Shown: positions 14,116 to 22,107 of the stretch, piece after piece
How positions within the stretch are numbered: position 1 is the first letter of the stretch
Layout: each line of letters starts with the position of its first letter
DNA from: Bacteroidales bacterium UBA3388
GTDB taxonomy: Bacteria > Bacteroidota > Bacteroidia > Bacteroidales > P3
Reading direction: 5' to 3'
Assembly: GCA_002358855.1 (NCBI GenBank)
Contig: DEPQ01000082.1
Coordinates: forward strand, 1-26,977
DNA length: 26,977 nt
Translations under genes and position numbers: made by a program
The notes under the pieces: generated by a model
What the model saw: the letters and a program-made list of their open reading frames with translations, nothing else
Database searches by the model: none
What the model was told of the DNA's origin: nothing

Positions 14116-15135
14116 ATGCAAATCTTAGTAACAGGCGGAGCGGGATTTATAGGCTCGCATACATTGGTGGAACTTTATCAGGCAGGGCATACTGCTGTGG
14201 TAGTTGATAATTTGAGCAACTCATCGAAAGAATCGCTCAAAAGAGTGGCAGAACTTTGCAAAGTAGAGGAAATTCCTTTCTATCAAGTAGATATTCGCGA
14301 CAAGGAAGGACTTGAAAAGGTGATGACTGCACATAAATTTGATGCATGCATACATTTTGCAGGACTGAAAGCAGTTGGCGAAAGCGTTGAAAAACCTTGT
14401 CTTTATTACGAAAACAACATCAACGGCACACTTGTCTTGATGCAAATGCTTGAAAAACATAACTGTAAGAACATAATATTCTCCTCATCAGCCACAATTT
14501 ACGGAGAGCCTGCCGAAATGCCGATTACAGAAAACTGTCCAAAAGGCGTTTGCACAAATCCGTATGGTTGGACCAAAAGTATGTTAGAGCAGGTACTTAC
14601 AGATATACAAAAAGCAGACAAAGAGTGGAATGTAGTCTTGCTCAGATATTTCAATCCTATCGGAGCACACGAAAGCGGCAGAATAGGCGAAAATCCGAAC
14701 GGAATTCCGAATAATCTTATGCCATATATCACGCAGGTAGCCATAGGAAAACGAGAAAAACTCAACGTATTCGGCAACGATTACAACACAGCAGACGGCA
14801 CAGGCGTAAGAGATTATATTCACGTTGTAGATTTAGCAAAAGCACACGTAAGTGCCTTAAAAGCAATTGATAAAAACTGCGGATTAGAGATATATAACGT
14901 TGGAACAGGCAGAGGATATTCCGTTTTGGAAGTTGTAAAAGCCTTTGAAAAAGCCAACGATTTGAAAGTCGCTTACGAAATAAAAGAACGCCGTCAGGGA
15001 GATATAGCAGAATGTTATTGCAATCCTCAAAAGATTGAAAAAGAATTGGGTTGGAAAGCCGAAAACGGTTTAGAAGATATGTGCCGCGACTCTTGGAATT
15101 GGCAAAAAAACAATCCAAACGGCTACAAATCATAA
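14116..15135 (+). CDS. galE: UDP-glucose 4-epimerase
   Basis: Interconverts UDP-glucose and UDP-galactose. From ATG 14116 the protein has 339 residues, the usual GalE length. I prefer this start to the TTG at 14098 because MQILVTGGAGFIGSH is the standard GalE N-terminus. Motifs: TGGAGFIG 6-13, Ser cluster 123-125 (SSSATIYG), catalytic Tyr150 and Lys154 in YGWTK, and FNPIGAHESG. Codon use is less AT-rich than that of the glycosyltransferase genes around it, as expected for a conserved housekeeping-type enzyme or a separate import. The C-terminus KNNPNGYKS is important because the same codons, minus the last two, occur as a relic at 10039-10062. Confidence 0.95.
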   Translation: MQILVTGGAGFIGSHTLVELYQAGHTAVVVDNLSNSSKESLKRVAELCKVEEIPFYQVDIRDKEGLEKVMTAHKFDACIHFAGLKAVGESVEKPCLYYENNINGTLVLMQMLEKHNCKNIIFSSSATIYGEPAEMPITENCPKGVCTNPYGWTKSMLEQVLTDIQKADKEWNVVLLRYFNPIGAHESGRIGENPNGIPNNLMPYITQVAIGKREKLNVFGNDYNTADGTGVRDYIHVVDLAKAHVSALKAIDKNCGLEIYNVGTGRGYSVLEVVKAFEKANDLKVAYEIKERRQGDIAECYCNPQKIEKELGWKAENGLEDMCRDSWNWQKNNPNGYKS

Positions 15136-15211
15136 TTTTTCACGTATCACACAGTATTTACACGAAATTTATTAAAGTAGATATTTGATTAAAAAAATAC
15201 CAAATAATAAT

Positions 15212-15382
15212 ATGTCAATATTTAAGGATAAAATCCTGTTGATAATAGGGGGAACGGGTAGTTTTGGTAACGCTGTTTTGCGTCGCTTTTTGGATAGCGA
15301 TATTAAAGAGATTAGAATTTTCTCGCGTGGTGAGAAAAGCAAGATGATATGTATTTTTTTGAATTTAAAATTTATTTTGTAA
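15212..15382 (+). pseudogene. 5' remnant of a UDP-GlcNAc 4,6-dehydratase (FnlA/CapE/WbjB type), frameshifted and truncated
   Basis: From ATG 15212 the frame reads MSIFKDKILLIIGGTGSFGN then AVLRRFLDSDIKEIRIFSRG, the characteristic start of this SDR family, which normally runs to about 330-400 residues. The expected continuation is E-K-x-Q-D-D-M. It appears only if one base is added in the A-run at about 15332-15335 (GAGAAAAGCAAGATGATATG). So there is a single-base deletion, and within a few codons recognisable homology stops altogether. The N-terminal Rossmann motif GGTGSFG is intact but no catalytic residues remain. The gmd gene starts 10 bases after the relic frame closes. The gene once made UDP-4-keto-6-deoxy-HexNAc (precursor of FucNAc/QuiNAc-type sugars) and has been lost. 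Confidence 0.8.
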
Positions 15383-15392
15383 ATTTATTATT

Positions 15393-16496
15393 ATGAAAAA
15401 AGCACTTATTACAGGCGTTACAGGTCAAGATGGTAGCTATTTGAGCGAATTTTTAATAGAAAAAGGATATGATGTTCATGGTATAATACGTCGTAGTTCG
15501 GTTGATTATCGTGAACGTATAGCACATCTTGAAGGACACCCTCAATTTCACCTTCATTTTGGAGATTTAGGTGATTCTATGTCTTTGGTTAAGGTTATAG
15601 GTATGGTTAAACCAGATGAAATTTATAATCTTGCTGCACAAAGTCATGTTCAAGTTAGTTTTGACTCACCAGAATTTACAGCAGATATAGATGCTACTGG
15701 TGTACTTAGAGTATTGGAGGCTGTGAGAGCTTGTGGACTTGAAAAAACATGTCGCATATATCAAGCTTCAACTTCTGAATTGTATGGAAAAGTAGAAGAA
15801 GTTCCTCAAAATGAAAATACGCCATTTCATCCATATTCACCATACGCTGTTGCTAAGTTGTATGGCTATTGGATAGTTAAAGAGTATCGTGAAGCATACA
15901 ATATGTTCTGTTGCTCAGGAATATTGTTTAATCACGAATCAGAACGTAGAGGTGAAACATTTGTTACACGCAAAATAACACTTGCTGCTGCACGTATAGC
16001 ACAAGGTGTACAAGATTGTTTGTATTTAGGAAACCTTTCTTCGTTAAGAGATTGGGGATATGCAAAAGATTATGTGGAGTGTATGTGGCTGATCTTACAA
16101 AATGAAACACCAGAAGATTTTGTTATAGCAACTGGCGTACAACACTCTGTAAGAGAATTTACTTATTTGGCATTTAAACACGCAGGAATTGAATTGAAAT
16201 TTGAAGGGGAGGATATGAACGAAAAGGGAATTTGTGTAGCAGGGCCAAAACATCTTATAGGTAAAACTCTTGTTGCTGTATCAGAAGATTTTTATCGTCC
16301 TACAGATGTTGTGAATTTATGGGGAGATCCAACTAAGGCAAAAGAAAAGTTAGGTTGGGATCCTGGTAAGACAACATTGGAAGAGTTAGTGAAAATAATG
16401 GTAGATCACGATATGGCGAAAATTGCTTCTGAGGGAGCAGCTTCTAAGGTTCGTATGAATCTTGCGGAATATTTAGAAAAAGGTATTGTGAAATAA
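15393..16496 (+). CDS. gmd: GDP-mannose 4,6-dehydratase
   Basis: Converts GDP-D-mannose to GDP-4-keto-6-deoxymannose, the first committed step to GDP-L-fucose. The 367-residue protein has the typical N-terminus MKKALITGVTGQDGSYLSEF with the glycine motif at 8-14. It also has the catalytic STSE at 126-129, Tyr151 and Lys155 in YAVAK, and family stretches NLAAQSHVQVSF, LFNHESERRGETFVTRKIT and LGNLSSLRDWGYAKDYVE. It heads a cassette with fcl and manC that covers the route from mannose-1-phosphate to GDP-L-fucose. No promoter was recognised in the short gap upstream. Confidence 0.96.
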   Translation: MKKALITGVTGQDGSYLSEFLIEKGYDVHGIIRRSSVDYRERIAHLEGHPQFHLHFGDLGDSMSLVKVIGMVKPDEIYNLAAQSHVQVSFDSPEFTADIDATGVLRVLEAVRACGLEKTCRIYQASTSELYGKVEEVPQNENTPFHPYSPYAVAKLYGYWIVKEYREAYNMFCCSGILFNHESERRGETFVTRKITLAAARIAQGVQDCLYLGNLSSLRDWGYAKDYVECMWLILQNETPEDFVIATGVQHSVREFTYLAFKHAGIELKFEGEDMNEKGICVAGPKHLIGKTLVAVSEDFYRPTDVVNLWGDPTKAKEKLGWDPGKTTLEELVKIMVDHDMAKIASEGAASKVRMNLAEYLEKGIVK

Positions 16497-16517
16497 AAGT
16501 AACTATACTAAAAATCA

Positions 16518-17684
16518 ATGAAAAAAGTTTTTGTTAGTGGTTGTTATGATTTGTTGCATTCTGGGCATGTAGAATTTTTCAGACAAGCAGCAGAATATGG
16601 TGAACTATATGTAGGTATAGGTAGTGATAAAACAATATTGAACTATAAACATCATAATACTACATATAGCGAGGAAGAACGTCTTTTTATGGTTAAGAGT
16701 ATTCGCTATGTAAAAGAGGCATATATTAATGCAGGTAGTGGAATATTAGATTTTATACCTACGCTTGATATAGTTAGACCTGATATTTTGGTTGTGAATA
16801 GCGATGGAGATAGCGAAAGTAAACGCAAACTTTGTAAAGAATATGGTATAGAATATATTGTTCTTGATCGTACACCTTATAAAGGATTGGAAGCTCGTAG
16901 TAGCACTGATTTAAAAAAAACTTTTTGTAAAATACCAACAAGATTAGATATTGCTGGTACATGGATAGATCAACCTTATGTAAGTAAATATTTTCCAGGG
17001 TGGGCAATAACAATATCGTTAGAACCAACTTTTGAAATAAGAGAACGTTGTGGACTTAGTACATCTACGCGTAATGTTATTCGTAGTATATGGCCGAATC
17101 AATTGCCAAATATGAATCCAGAAACCTTAGCACGTTTGGTTTTTTGCTATGAGAATAATCCAGAACGTTGTGACGGTATAGTTAGTGGAGCACAAGATGC
17201 TATTGGTATATGTGTTCCTGGGTTATCGAGGCATTATTATGATAATAAATTTTGGCCCGAGACTATTGAGTCGTGTAATGATGAATCTATTCTGTTATGG
17301 TTAGAAAATCATTTGATAATGATCCCTATGGAACCTCGTTGTATTGGGTGTTCAGTAGTGGAAGGAAGTGAAATTACAAAAGAAAAGGTTATTGCCTTGG
17401 CAGATGCTGCTGATCGTTGTTGGAAGTCTATTCAAACATTGGATTTGAAAGGGTTCGCTAAATCATATCAAGATAGTTTTAATGCTCAAATAGCCATGTT
17501 CCCTGCTATGATTCAAGGAAGTGTACAAAGTTATATTGATAAATACAAATATGAAGTAATGGCATATAAAATGCCAGGTGCAGGTGGTGGTGGATATTTG
17601 GCTTGTGTAGTAGAAGATGCAATGAAATTTGTAGATAAATATCCAGAAGCAATAGTATTGAAAATACGTCGCAATAATTCGTAA
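16518..17684 (+). CDS. fusion of a nucleotidyltransferase domain and a GHMP-type sugar kinase domain
   Basis: A 388-residue two-domain protein. Residues 1-135 form a cytidylyltransferase-like (RfaE2/TagD) nucleotide-transfer domain: VFVSGCYDLLHSGHVEFF with HSGH at 14-17, and the closing motif ARSSTDLKK at 126-134. Residues 138-388 resemble GHMP kinases: motif 1 PTRLDIAGTWID (140-151), a degenerate motif 2 as GLSTST (179-184, where GLGSSA-like is usual), SGAQD (222-226), and motif 3 KMPGAGGGGYL (351-361). It sits between gmd and a fucose-type transporter, followed by a mutarotase. The obvious idea is kinase plus nucleotide activation of a scavenged sugar such as L-fucose. It is less than half the length of the known Bacteroides bifunctional fucokinase/GDP-fucose pyrophosphorylase and is differently built. 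Substrate and nucleotide are unproven. Confidence 0.75.
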   Translation: MKKVFVSGCYDLLHSGHVEFFRQAAEYGELYVGIGSDKTILNYKHHNTTYSEEERLFMVKSIRYVKEAYINAGSGILDFIPTLDIVRPDILVVNSDGDSESKRKLCKEYGIEYIVLDRTPYKGLEARSSTDLKKTFCKIPTRLDIAGTWIDQPYVSKYFPGWAITISLEPTFEIRERCGLSTSTRNVIRSIWPNQLPNMNPETLARLVFCYENNPERCDGIVSGAQDAIGICVPGLSRHYYDNKFWPETIESCNDESILLWLENHLIMIPMEPRCIGCSVVEGSEITKEKVIALADAADRCWKSIQTLDLKGFAKSYQDSFNAQIAMFPAMIQGSVQSYIDKYKYEVMAYKMPGAGGGGYLACVVEDAMKFVDKYPEAIVLKIRRNNS

Positions 17685-17689
17685 TAGAA

Positions 17690-18985
17690 ATGAAATCAAA
17701 AACAATAGAAAAGAAGTATTTATTAGCTTTTGTACTTGTAACAGTTTGTTTTGCTTTGTGGGGATTTGCTAATGATATAACAAATCCGATGGTAAAAGCT
17801 TTTTCTAAAATATTTAGAATGAGTGTTACTGATGGAACGTTAGTGCAAGTGGCATTCTATGGAGGTTATTTTTGTATGGCATTACCAGCAGCATTGTTTA
17901 TACGTAAATTTAGTTATAAAGCGGGGCTTTTAGTGGGTTTGGGGTTATATGCAGTAGGATCATTGATGTTTTTACCTGCTCAATTGATTGGCAGTTATTA
18001 TCCTTTCCTCTTATCTTATTTTATACTCACTTGTGGATTATCGTTTTTGGAGACATCGGCAAATCCTTACATATTGTCTATGGGAGATTCAGAAAATGCT
18101 ACAAGACGATTAAATCTTGCACAAGCTTTTAATCCAATAGGATCACTTTTGGGTATGTATGTGGCAATGAATTTCATACAAAATAGACTAAATCCTTTAA
18201 GTACAAGTGAACGGGCAATGCTTAATGAATCTCAATTTGAGATGATAAAAGAAACAGATTTGGCTGTATTATCTGCTCCATATATAGTAATAGGGATAGT
18301 TTTAATTGTTATGTTTATTTTATTTGCAGTGTTTTTGCCAAAGTCTCGTGATACTAAAGAAGATAATTCTGATAGTATAGCAAAAACAGCAAAAAGGTTG
18401 TGGTATAACAAACGTTATAGATATGGAGTTGTAACTCAATTTTTTTATGTTGGTGTTCAGATAATGTGTTGGACATTTATAATACAATATGGTACTTCTG
18501 TTTTTATGAAAGAGGGAATGTCTGAACTTGATGCAGAGGTTACTTCTCAAAAGTACAATATAATTGCAATGATTGCTTTTTGTGCAAGTAGATTTGTGTG
18601 TACATGGCTGATGAAATATATTAAGGCTTCAAAATTACTGACTTTATTTTCCTGTATTGCTATTTGTTTAATGTTAGGTGTTATTTTTGTTGGAGGACGT
18701 TTGGGATTGTATAGTTTGGTTGCAGTTTCAGCATGTATGAGTTTAATGTTTCCAACTATATACGGAATAGCACTCAATGATGTAGGTGATGATGCAAAGT
18801 TGGGAGCAGCAGGACTTATAATGGCAATTTTGGGAGGAAGTTTATTGCCTCCCTTGCAAGCGATTATTATAGATGGAAATGGGTTGTTGGGGCTGTCTTC
18901 AATAAATATTAGTTTTATTATTCCATTGCTTTCGTTTGTTGTAATTATGATATACTCTTTAAATATAAGTAGAAATAGAATATGA
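17690..18985 (+). CDS. fucP: L-fucose:proton symporter-like MFS transporter (FucP family)
   Basis: A 431-residue major facilitator protein with about 12 hydrophobic segments. Family signatures include ALWGFANDITNPMVKAF (22-38), ETSANPYIL in the fourth helix region (with the Glu and Asn that line the sugar site in FucP), and NLAQAFNPIGSLLG. FucP brings L-fucose in with protons. Within a polysaccharide synthesis cluster a sugar importer is unusual; together with the kinase fusion before it (5 bases upstream) and the mutarotase after it (ATGA overlap) it points to salvage of an external 6-deoxyhexose. Relatives in this family carry glucose, galactose or other sugars, so L-fucose is the likeliest but not the only candidate. 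Confidence 0.85.
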   Translation: MKSKTIEKKYLLAFVLVTVCFALWGFANDITNPMVKAFSKIFRMSVTDGTLVQVAFYGGYFCMALPAALFIRKFSYKAGLLVGLGLYAVGSLMFLPAQLIGSYYPFLLSYFILTCGLSFLETSANPYILSMGDSENATRRLNLAQAFNPIGSLLGMYVAMNFIQNRLNPLSTSERAMLNESQFEMIKETDLAVLSAPYIVIGIVLIVMFILFAVFLPKSRDTKEDNSDSIAKTAKRLWYNKRYRYGVVTQFFYVGVQIMCWTFIIQYGTSVFMKEGMSELDAEVTSQKYNIIAMIAFCASRFVCTWLMKYIKASKLLTLFSCIAICLMLGVIFVGGRLGLYSLVAVSACMSLMFPTIYGIALNDVGDDAKLGAAGLIMAILGGSLLPPLQAIIIDGNGLLGLSSINISFIIPLLSFVVIMIYSLNISRNRI

Positions 18986-19305
18986 AACGCTATTGCCAAA
19001 CGCTTCAACTTGTTAATGATGAGGAGATGATTTCTAAGTATGTAGAAGTACATACTATTGTATGGCCAGAAATTATAGAAGGACAACGCATAGTAGGAAT
19101 ACTTGATATGCAGATTTATCGTAAAGGAAATATTCTATTTATGATATGTGATACAGTGGACGATTTTGATTGGGAGCGTGATATGGCATTATTGTCAAAA
19201 TTGCCTCGACAAGCAGAATGGGAAGCTTATGTGTCGCAATTTCAAGGTTGTAGAGCAGATGCTCGTAGTGATGAGAAATGGCAAATGATGGAAAGAATTT
19301 TTTAA
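18982..19305 (+). CDS. L-rhamnose/L-fucose mutarotase-like protein (RhaM/DUF718 family)
   Basis: A 107-residue single-domain protein of the dimeric ferredoxin-like RhaM family, which speeds interconversion of the alpha and beta anomers of 6-deoxyhexoses. Visible family features are VHTIVWPEI (His24 as candidate catalytic residue), the beta strand DMQIYRKGNILFMI, and the C-terminal DARSDEKWQMMERIF. Its start overlaps the end of the transporter gene (ATGA), so it should act on the imported sugar before phosphorylation. Length is normal for the family. Sugar specificity (rhamnose or fucose) cannot be told from sequence; the fucose genes around it favour fucose. Confidence 0.85.
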   Translation: MKRYCQTLQLVNDEEMISKYVEVHTIVWPEIIEGQRIVGILDMQIYRKGNILFMICDTVDDFDWERDMALLSKLPRQAEWEAYVSQFQGCRADARSDEKWQMMERIF

Positions 19306-19318
19306 AATAGAATTTATT

Positions 19319-20260
19319 ATGGAAAAAAATAGTAAAATATATGTTGCAGGTCATCGAGGAATGGTTGGCTCTGCTATTGTGAGAGAATTGCAACGTCAAG
19401 GATATAATAATATAATAACTCGTACACATAAGGAATTAGATTTGTGTAATCAACAAGCAGTAAATGATTTCTTTGAAACAGAAAAACCAGAGTATGTTTT
19501 TTTAGCAGCGGCAAAAGTAGGTGGTATTGTTGCAAATCAGTCGGCATTGGCAGATTTTATGTATGACAATATGATTTTGGAAATGAATGTTATTAATGCT
19601 GCATGGCGTAATGGGTGTAAAAAATTAGAATTTTTGGGAAGTAGTTGTATATATCCTCGTATGGCGCCACAACCAATAAAAGAAAGTTATTTGCTTACAG
19701 GAGAGTTAGAAAAAACTAATGAAGCATACGCTCTTGCAAAAATAAGTGGTTTGAAATATTGCGAATATTTGAATGTTCAATATGGTACAGATTTTATAAG
19801 TCTTATGCCGACAAATCTTTATGGTCCTAATGACAATTATCACCCTGAACATTCTCATGTATTACCTGCGTTGATACGTCGTTTTCATGAAGCAAAAGTG
19901 AATGGGCTCAATGAAGTAACTTGTTGGGGAGATGGTAGCCCATTGAGAGAATTTTTATATGTTGATGATTTGGCAAATCTTTGTGTGTTTTTGATGAACA
20001 ATTACACTGGAAATGAAACTGTTAATGCAGGAACAGGAAAGGAGATAAGTATAAAAGATTTGACGGAGTTAGTTGCAAAGATAGTAGGATACGAAGGTAA
20101 AATAAAATGGGATACAAGTCGTCCGAACGGAACACCTAGAAAATTATTAGATGTAAGTAAAGCAGAAAGTCTTGGCTGGAAATATAAAGTGGAACTTGAA
20201 GATGGAATACGTTTAAGTTATGCAGATTTTCTTAACAATCCAATGAGAGCAGAAAGATAA
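19319..20260 (+). CDS. fcl: GDP-L-fucose synthase (GDP-4-keto-6-deoxymannose 3,5-epimerase/4-reductase)
   Basis: Completes GDP-L-fucose synthesis from the Gmd product using NADPH. The 313-residue protein has GHRGMVGSAI with the glycine motif at 11-17, AAAKVGGI, the catalytic GSSCIYP (Ser108/109, Cys110), Tyr137 and Lys141 in YALAK, and PTNLYGPNDNYHPEHSHVLPA. All known catalytic positions are present. It is separated from gmd by the salvage-type genes, an arrangement that suggests the latter were added into an existing gmd-fcl-manC block. manC follows after 2 bases. Confidence 0.96.
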   Translation: MEKNSKIYVAGHRGMVGSAIVRELQRQGYNNIITRTHKELDLCNQQAVNDFFETEKPEYVFLAAAKVGGIVANQSALADFMYDNMILEMNVINAAWRNGCKKLEFLGSSCIYPRMAPQPIKESYLLTGELEKTNEAYALAKISGLKYCEYLNVQYGTDFISLMPTNLYGPNDNYHPEHSHVLPALIRRFHEAKVNGLNEVTCWGDGSPLREFLYVDDLANLCVFLMNNYTGNETVNAGTGKEISIKDLTELVAKIVGYEGKIKWDTSRPNGTPRKLLDVSKAESLGWKYKVELEDGIRLSYADFLNNPMRAER

Positions 20261-20262
20261 TA

Positions 20263-21312
20263 ATGAATAAAACAACAATTATGAACAATACCCATGTAGT
20301 AATAATGGCAGGGGGTGTAGGCAGTAGATTTTGGCCATTGAGTACACCCGAATATCCAAAGCAATTTATAGATATACTTGGTTGTGGAAGAACGCTGATA
20401 CAACTTACGGTAGATAGATTCAAGGGAGTTTGTCGTGATGAGAACTTTTGGATTGTTACAAATGAAAATTATGTAGATATAGTACGTAAGCAATTGCCAT
20501 CAATTCCAGTTAATCATATATTAGCAGAACCTGCAGCACGAAATACTGCACCTTGTATAGCATGGGCATGTTGGAACATACGAAAAGAAAATCCAAATGC
20601 AAATGTAGTTGTAACTCCTGCCGATGCTGTTGTGATGAATGTAGAGGAATTTCGTAGAGTGATAAACAATGCACTTGATTTTACGAAAGATAAAGATGCA
20701 ATTGTTACTATTGGAATAAAACCTTCACGACCAGAAACAGGATATGGTTATGTAGAAACATCCAATAATATAAAAGGTGAAATCTGTAAAGTAAAAGAAT
20801 TCAAAGAAAAACCTGATTTACAAACTGCACAAACGTATTTAGAGAATGGTAATTACTTGTGGAATGCAGGTATATTTGTATGGAATGTAAATACAATAGT
20901 ACAATCTATTACACAATACAAAACAAACATTGCAGAAGATATGGACAATATTATAACAATAGGCAATGTTAAAGAAATATTTCCACAATGCGAAAAGATT
21001 TCTATTGATTTTGCAGTTATGGAACCGGCGTCAAAAGAAAATAAAGTTTTTACACATCCTGCAGATTTTGGTTGGAGTGATTTAGGTAATTGGGCTTCGT
21101 TACATGATAAATTGCAAAAAGATTTAAATAATAACGCATCAGTTGGCAATGTGCATTTTTTTGAATGTAATGATTGTGTTGTTCATATAGAAGACGCAAA
21201 GAGAGTTGTATTACAAGGATTAGATGGTTATATAGTGTCAGAAAAGAACGGGCAATTGTTAATATGTAAACGTAGTGAAGAACAACGTATAAAAGAGTTT
21301 AATTCAATTTAG
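20263..21312 (+). CDS. manC: mannose-1-phosphate guanylyltransferase (single-domain form)
   Basis: Makes GDP-mannose from mannose-1-phosphate and GTP, feeding Gmd. At 349 residues it is the short form with the nucleotidyltransferase domain only and no C-terminal phosphomannose-isomerase cupin, so isomerase and phosphomannomutase must come from elsewhere. Signature GGVGSRFWPLS at 17-27 with PKQF at 32-35, then EPAARNTAPCIAWA, NYLWNAGIFVW and FGWSDLGNWASL. An in-frame ATG at 20281 is a possible alternative start and would still keep the whole domain. It ends 23 bases before the next glycosyltransferase. Confidence 0.94.
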   Translation: MNKTTIMNNTHVVIMAGGVGSRFWPLSTPEYPKQFIDILGCGRTLIQLTVDRFKGVCRDENFWIVTNENYVDIVRKQLPSIPVNHILAEPAARNTAPCIAWACWNIRKENPNANVVVTPADAVVMNVEEFRRVINNALDFTKDKDAIVTIGIKPSRPETGYGYVETSNNIKGEICKVKEFKEKPDLQTAQTYLENGNYLWNAGIFVWNVNTIVQSITQYKTNIAEDMDNIITIGNVKEIFPQCEKISIDFAVMEPASKENKVFTHPADFGWSDLGNWASLHDKLQKDLNNNASVGNVHFFECNDCVVHIEDAKRVVLQGLDGYIVSEKNGQLLICKRSEEQRIKEFNSI

Positions 21313-21335
21313 AATTGTTATTTATAAATATAAAG

Positions 21336-22103
21336 ATGAAAATAACTATAGTTACAGTAGCATATAATAGTGCTAAAACAATAAAAGATACAATTGAAAG
21401 TGTATTGTCTCAAACTTATAAAAATTATGAATACATAATAGTAGATGGAAAATCAAAAGATAATACATTGGATATTGTAAAGGAGTATGAACCAAGGTTT
21501 GAAGGACGTTTACGTTGGATTAGCGAACCTGATAAAGGTATATATGATGCCATGAATAAGGGAATTTCAATGGCAAATGGAGAGGTGGTAGGAATTCTTA
21601 ATTCAGATGATGTATATTATGATAATAGCATTTTAGATAGAGTAATTAGCGCATTTATAGAAAATGGTTGTGATTCTGTATTTGGTAATTTACAATTCGT
21701 AAAAGAAAATGATTTGAAAACTATTGTCAGAACATGGAAAGGTAGTGTTTATACAAAAAATGCTTTTTTGAAAGGGTGGCATCCTGCACATCCTACTTTT
21801 TATGTTAAAAAAGAAATTTATGATAAATATGGTTTGTTTGATATATCATTGGCTGTTTCTGCTGATTTTGAGTTGATGTTGAGATTTATAGAAAAAAAAG
21901 AAATAACAACTCATTATATAGATTACAATATTGTAAAGATGAGAATGGGGGGAGAATCTACCGGTTCAATAAGTAGAATATTAAAGGGTAATCAGAATAT
22001 CTCTAAGGCATTTAAGAAAAACAACTTAAAACCTTATCCTTTCTATTTTTTTAGGAGATTGTTCCCGAAAGTGATAGAGATTTTAAAAAGAAAAATAAAC
22101 TAG
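21336..22103 (+). CDS. glycosyltransferase family 2, WcaA/fucosyl- or galactosyl-type
   Basis: A 255-residue GT-A enzyme counted from ATG 21336; the frame is open to a TTG at 21315, but MKITIVTVAYNSAKTI is the natural family start. Motifs: VDGKSKDNT (36-44), ISEPDKGIYDAMNKGI (62-77), the metal site NSDD (89-92), and GWHPAHPTFYVKKEIYDKYG. The EPDKGIYDAMNKG form is common in short GT2 enzymes at the 3' end of O-antigen clusters. Lying directly after the GDP-fucose genes, it is a candidate for the transferase that uses GDP-fucose, although most characterised fucosyltransferases belong to other families. A basic C-terminal tail suggests membrane contact. Confidence 0.88.
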   Translation: MKITIVTVAYNSAKTIKDTIESVLSQTYKNYEYIIVDGKSKDNTLDIVKEYEPRFEGRLRWISEPDKGIYDAMNKGISMANGEVVGILNSDDVYYDNSILDRVISAFIENGCDSVFGNLQFVKENDLKTIVRTWKGSVYTKNAFLKGWHPAHPTFYVKKEIYDKYGLFDISLAVSADFELMLRFIEKKEITTHYIDYNIVKMRMGGESTGSISRILKGNQNISKAFKKNNLKPYPFYFFRRLFPKVIEILKRKIN

Positions 22104-22107
22104 GAAT

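Noticed and set aside
15106..15126. AACGGCTAC at the end of galE as a third attachment-site copy
   Set aside because: It is ordinary coding sequence for the GalE C-terminus. It is better seen as the source type of the scars at 8198 and 10050 than as a site of insertion, since gene order on both sides is undisturbed.
15136..15211. Bacteroides-type promoter (TAnnTTTG) in the gap between galE and the dehydratase relic
   Set aside because: TAGATATTTG near 15178 only partly fits the -7 consensus and no matching -33 element was seen at the right distance.
18547..19086. Minus-strand 179-codon frame opposite fucP and the mutarotase gene
   Set aside because: It is antisense to two confidently identified genes and has an unstructured composition without family features.
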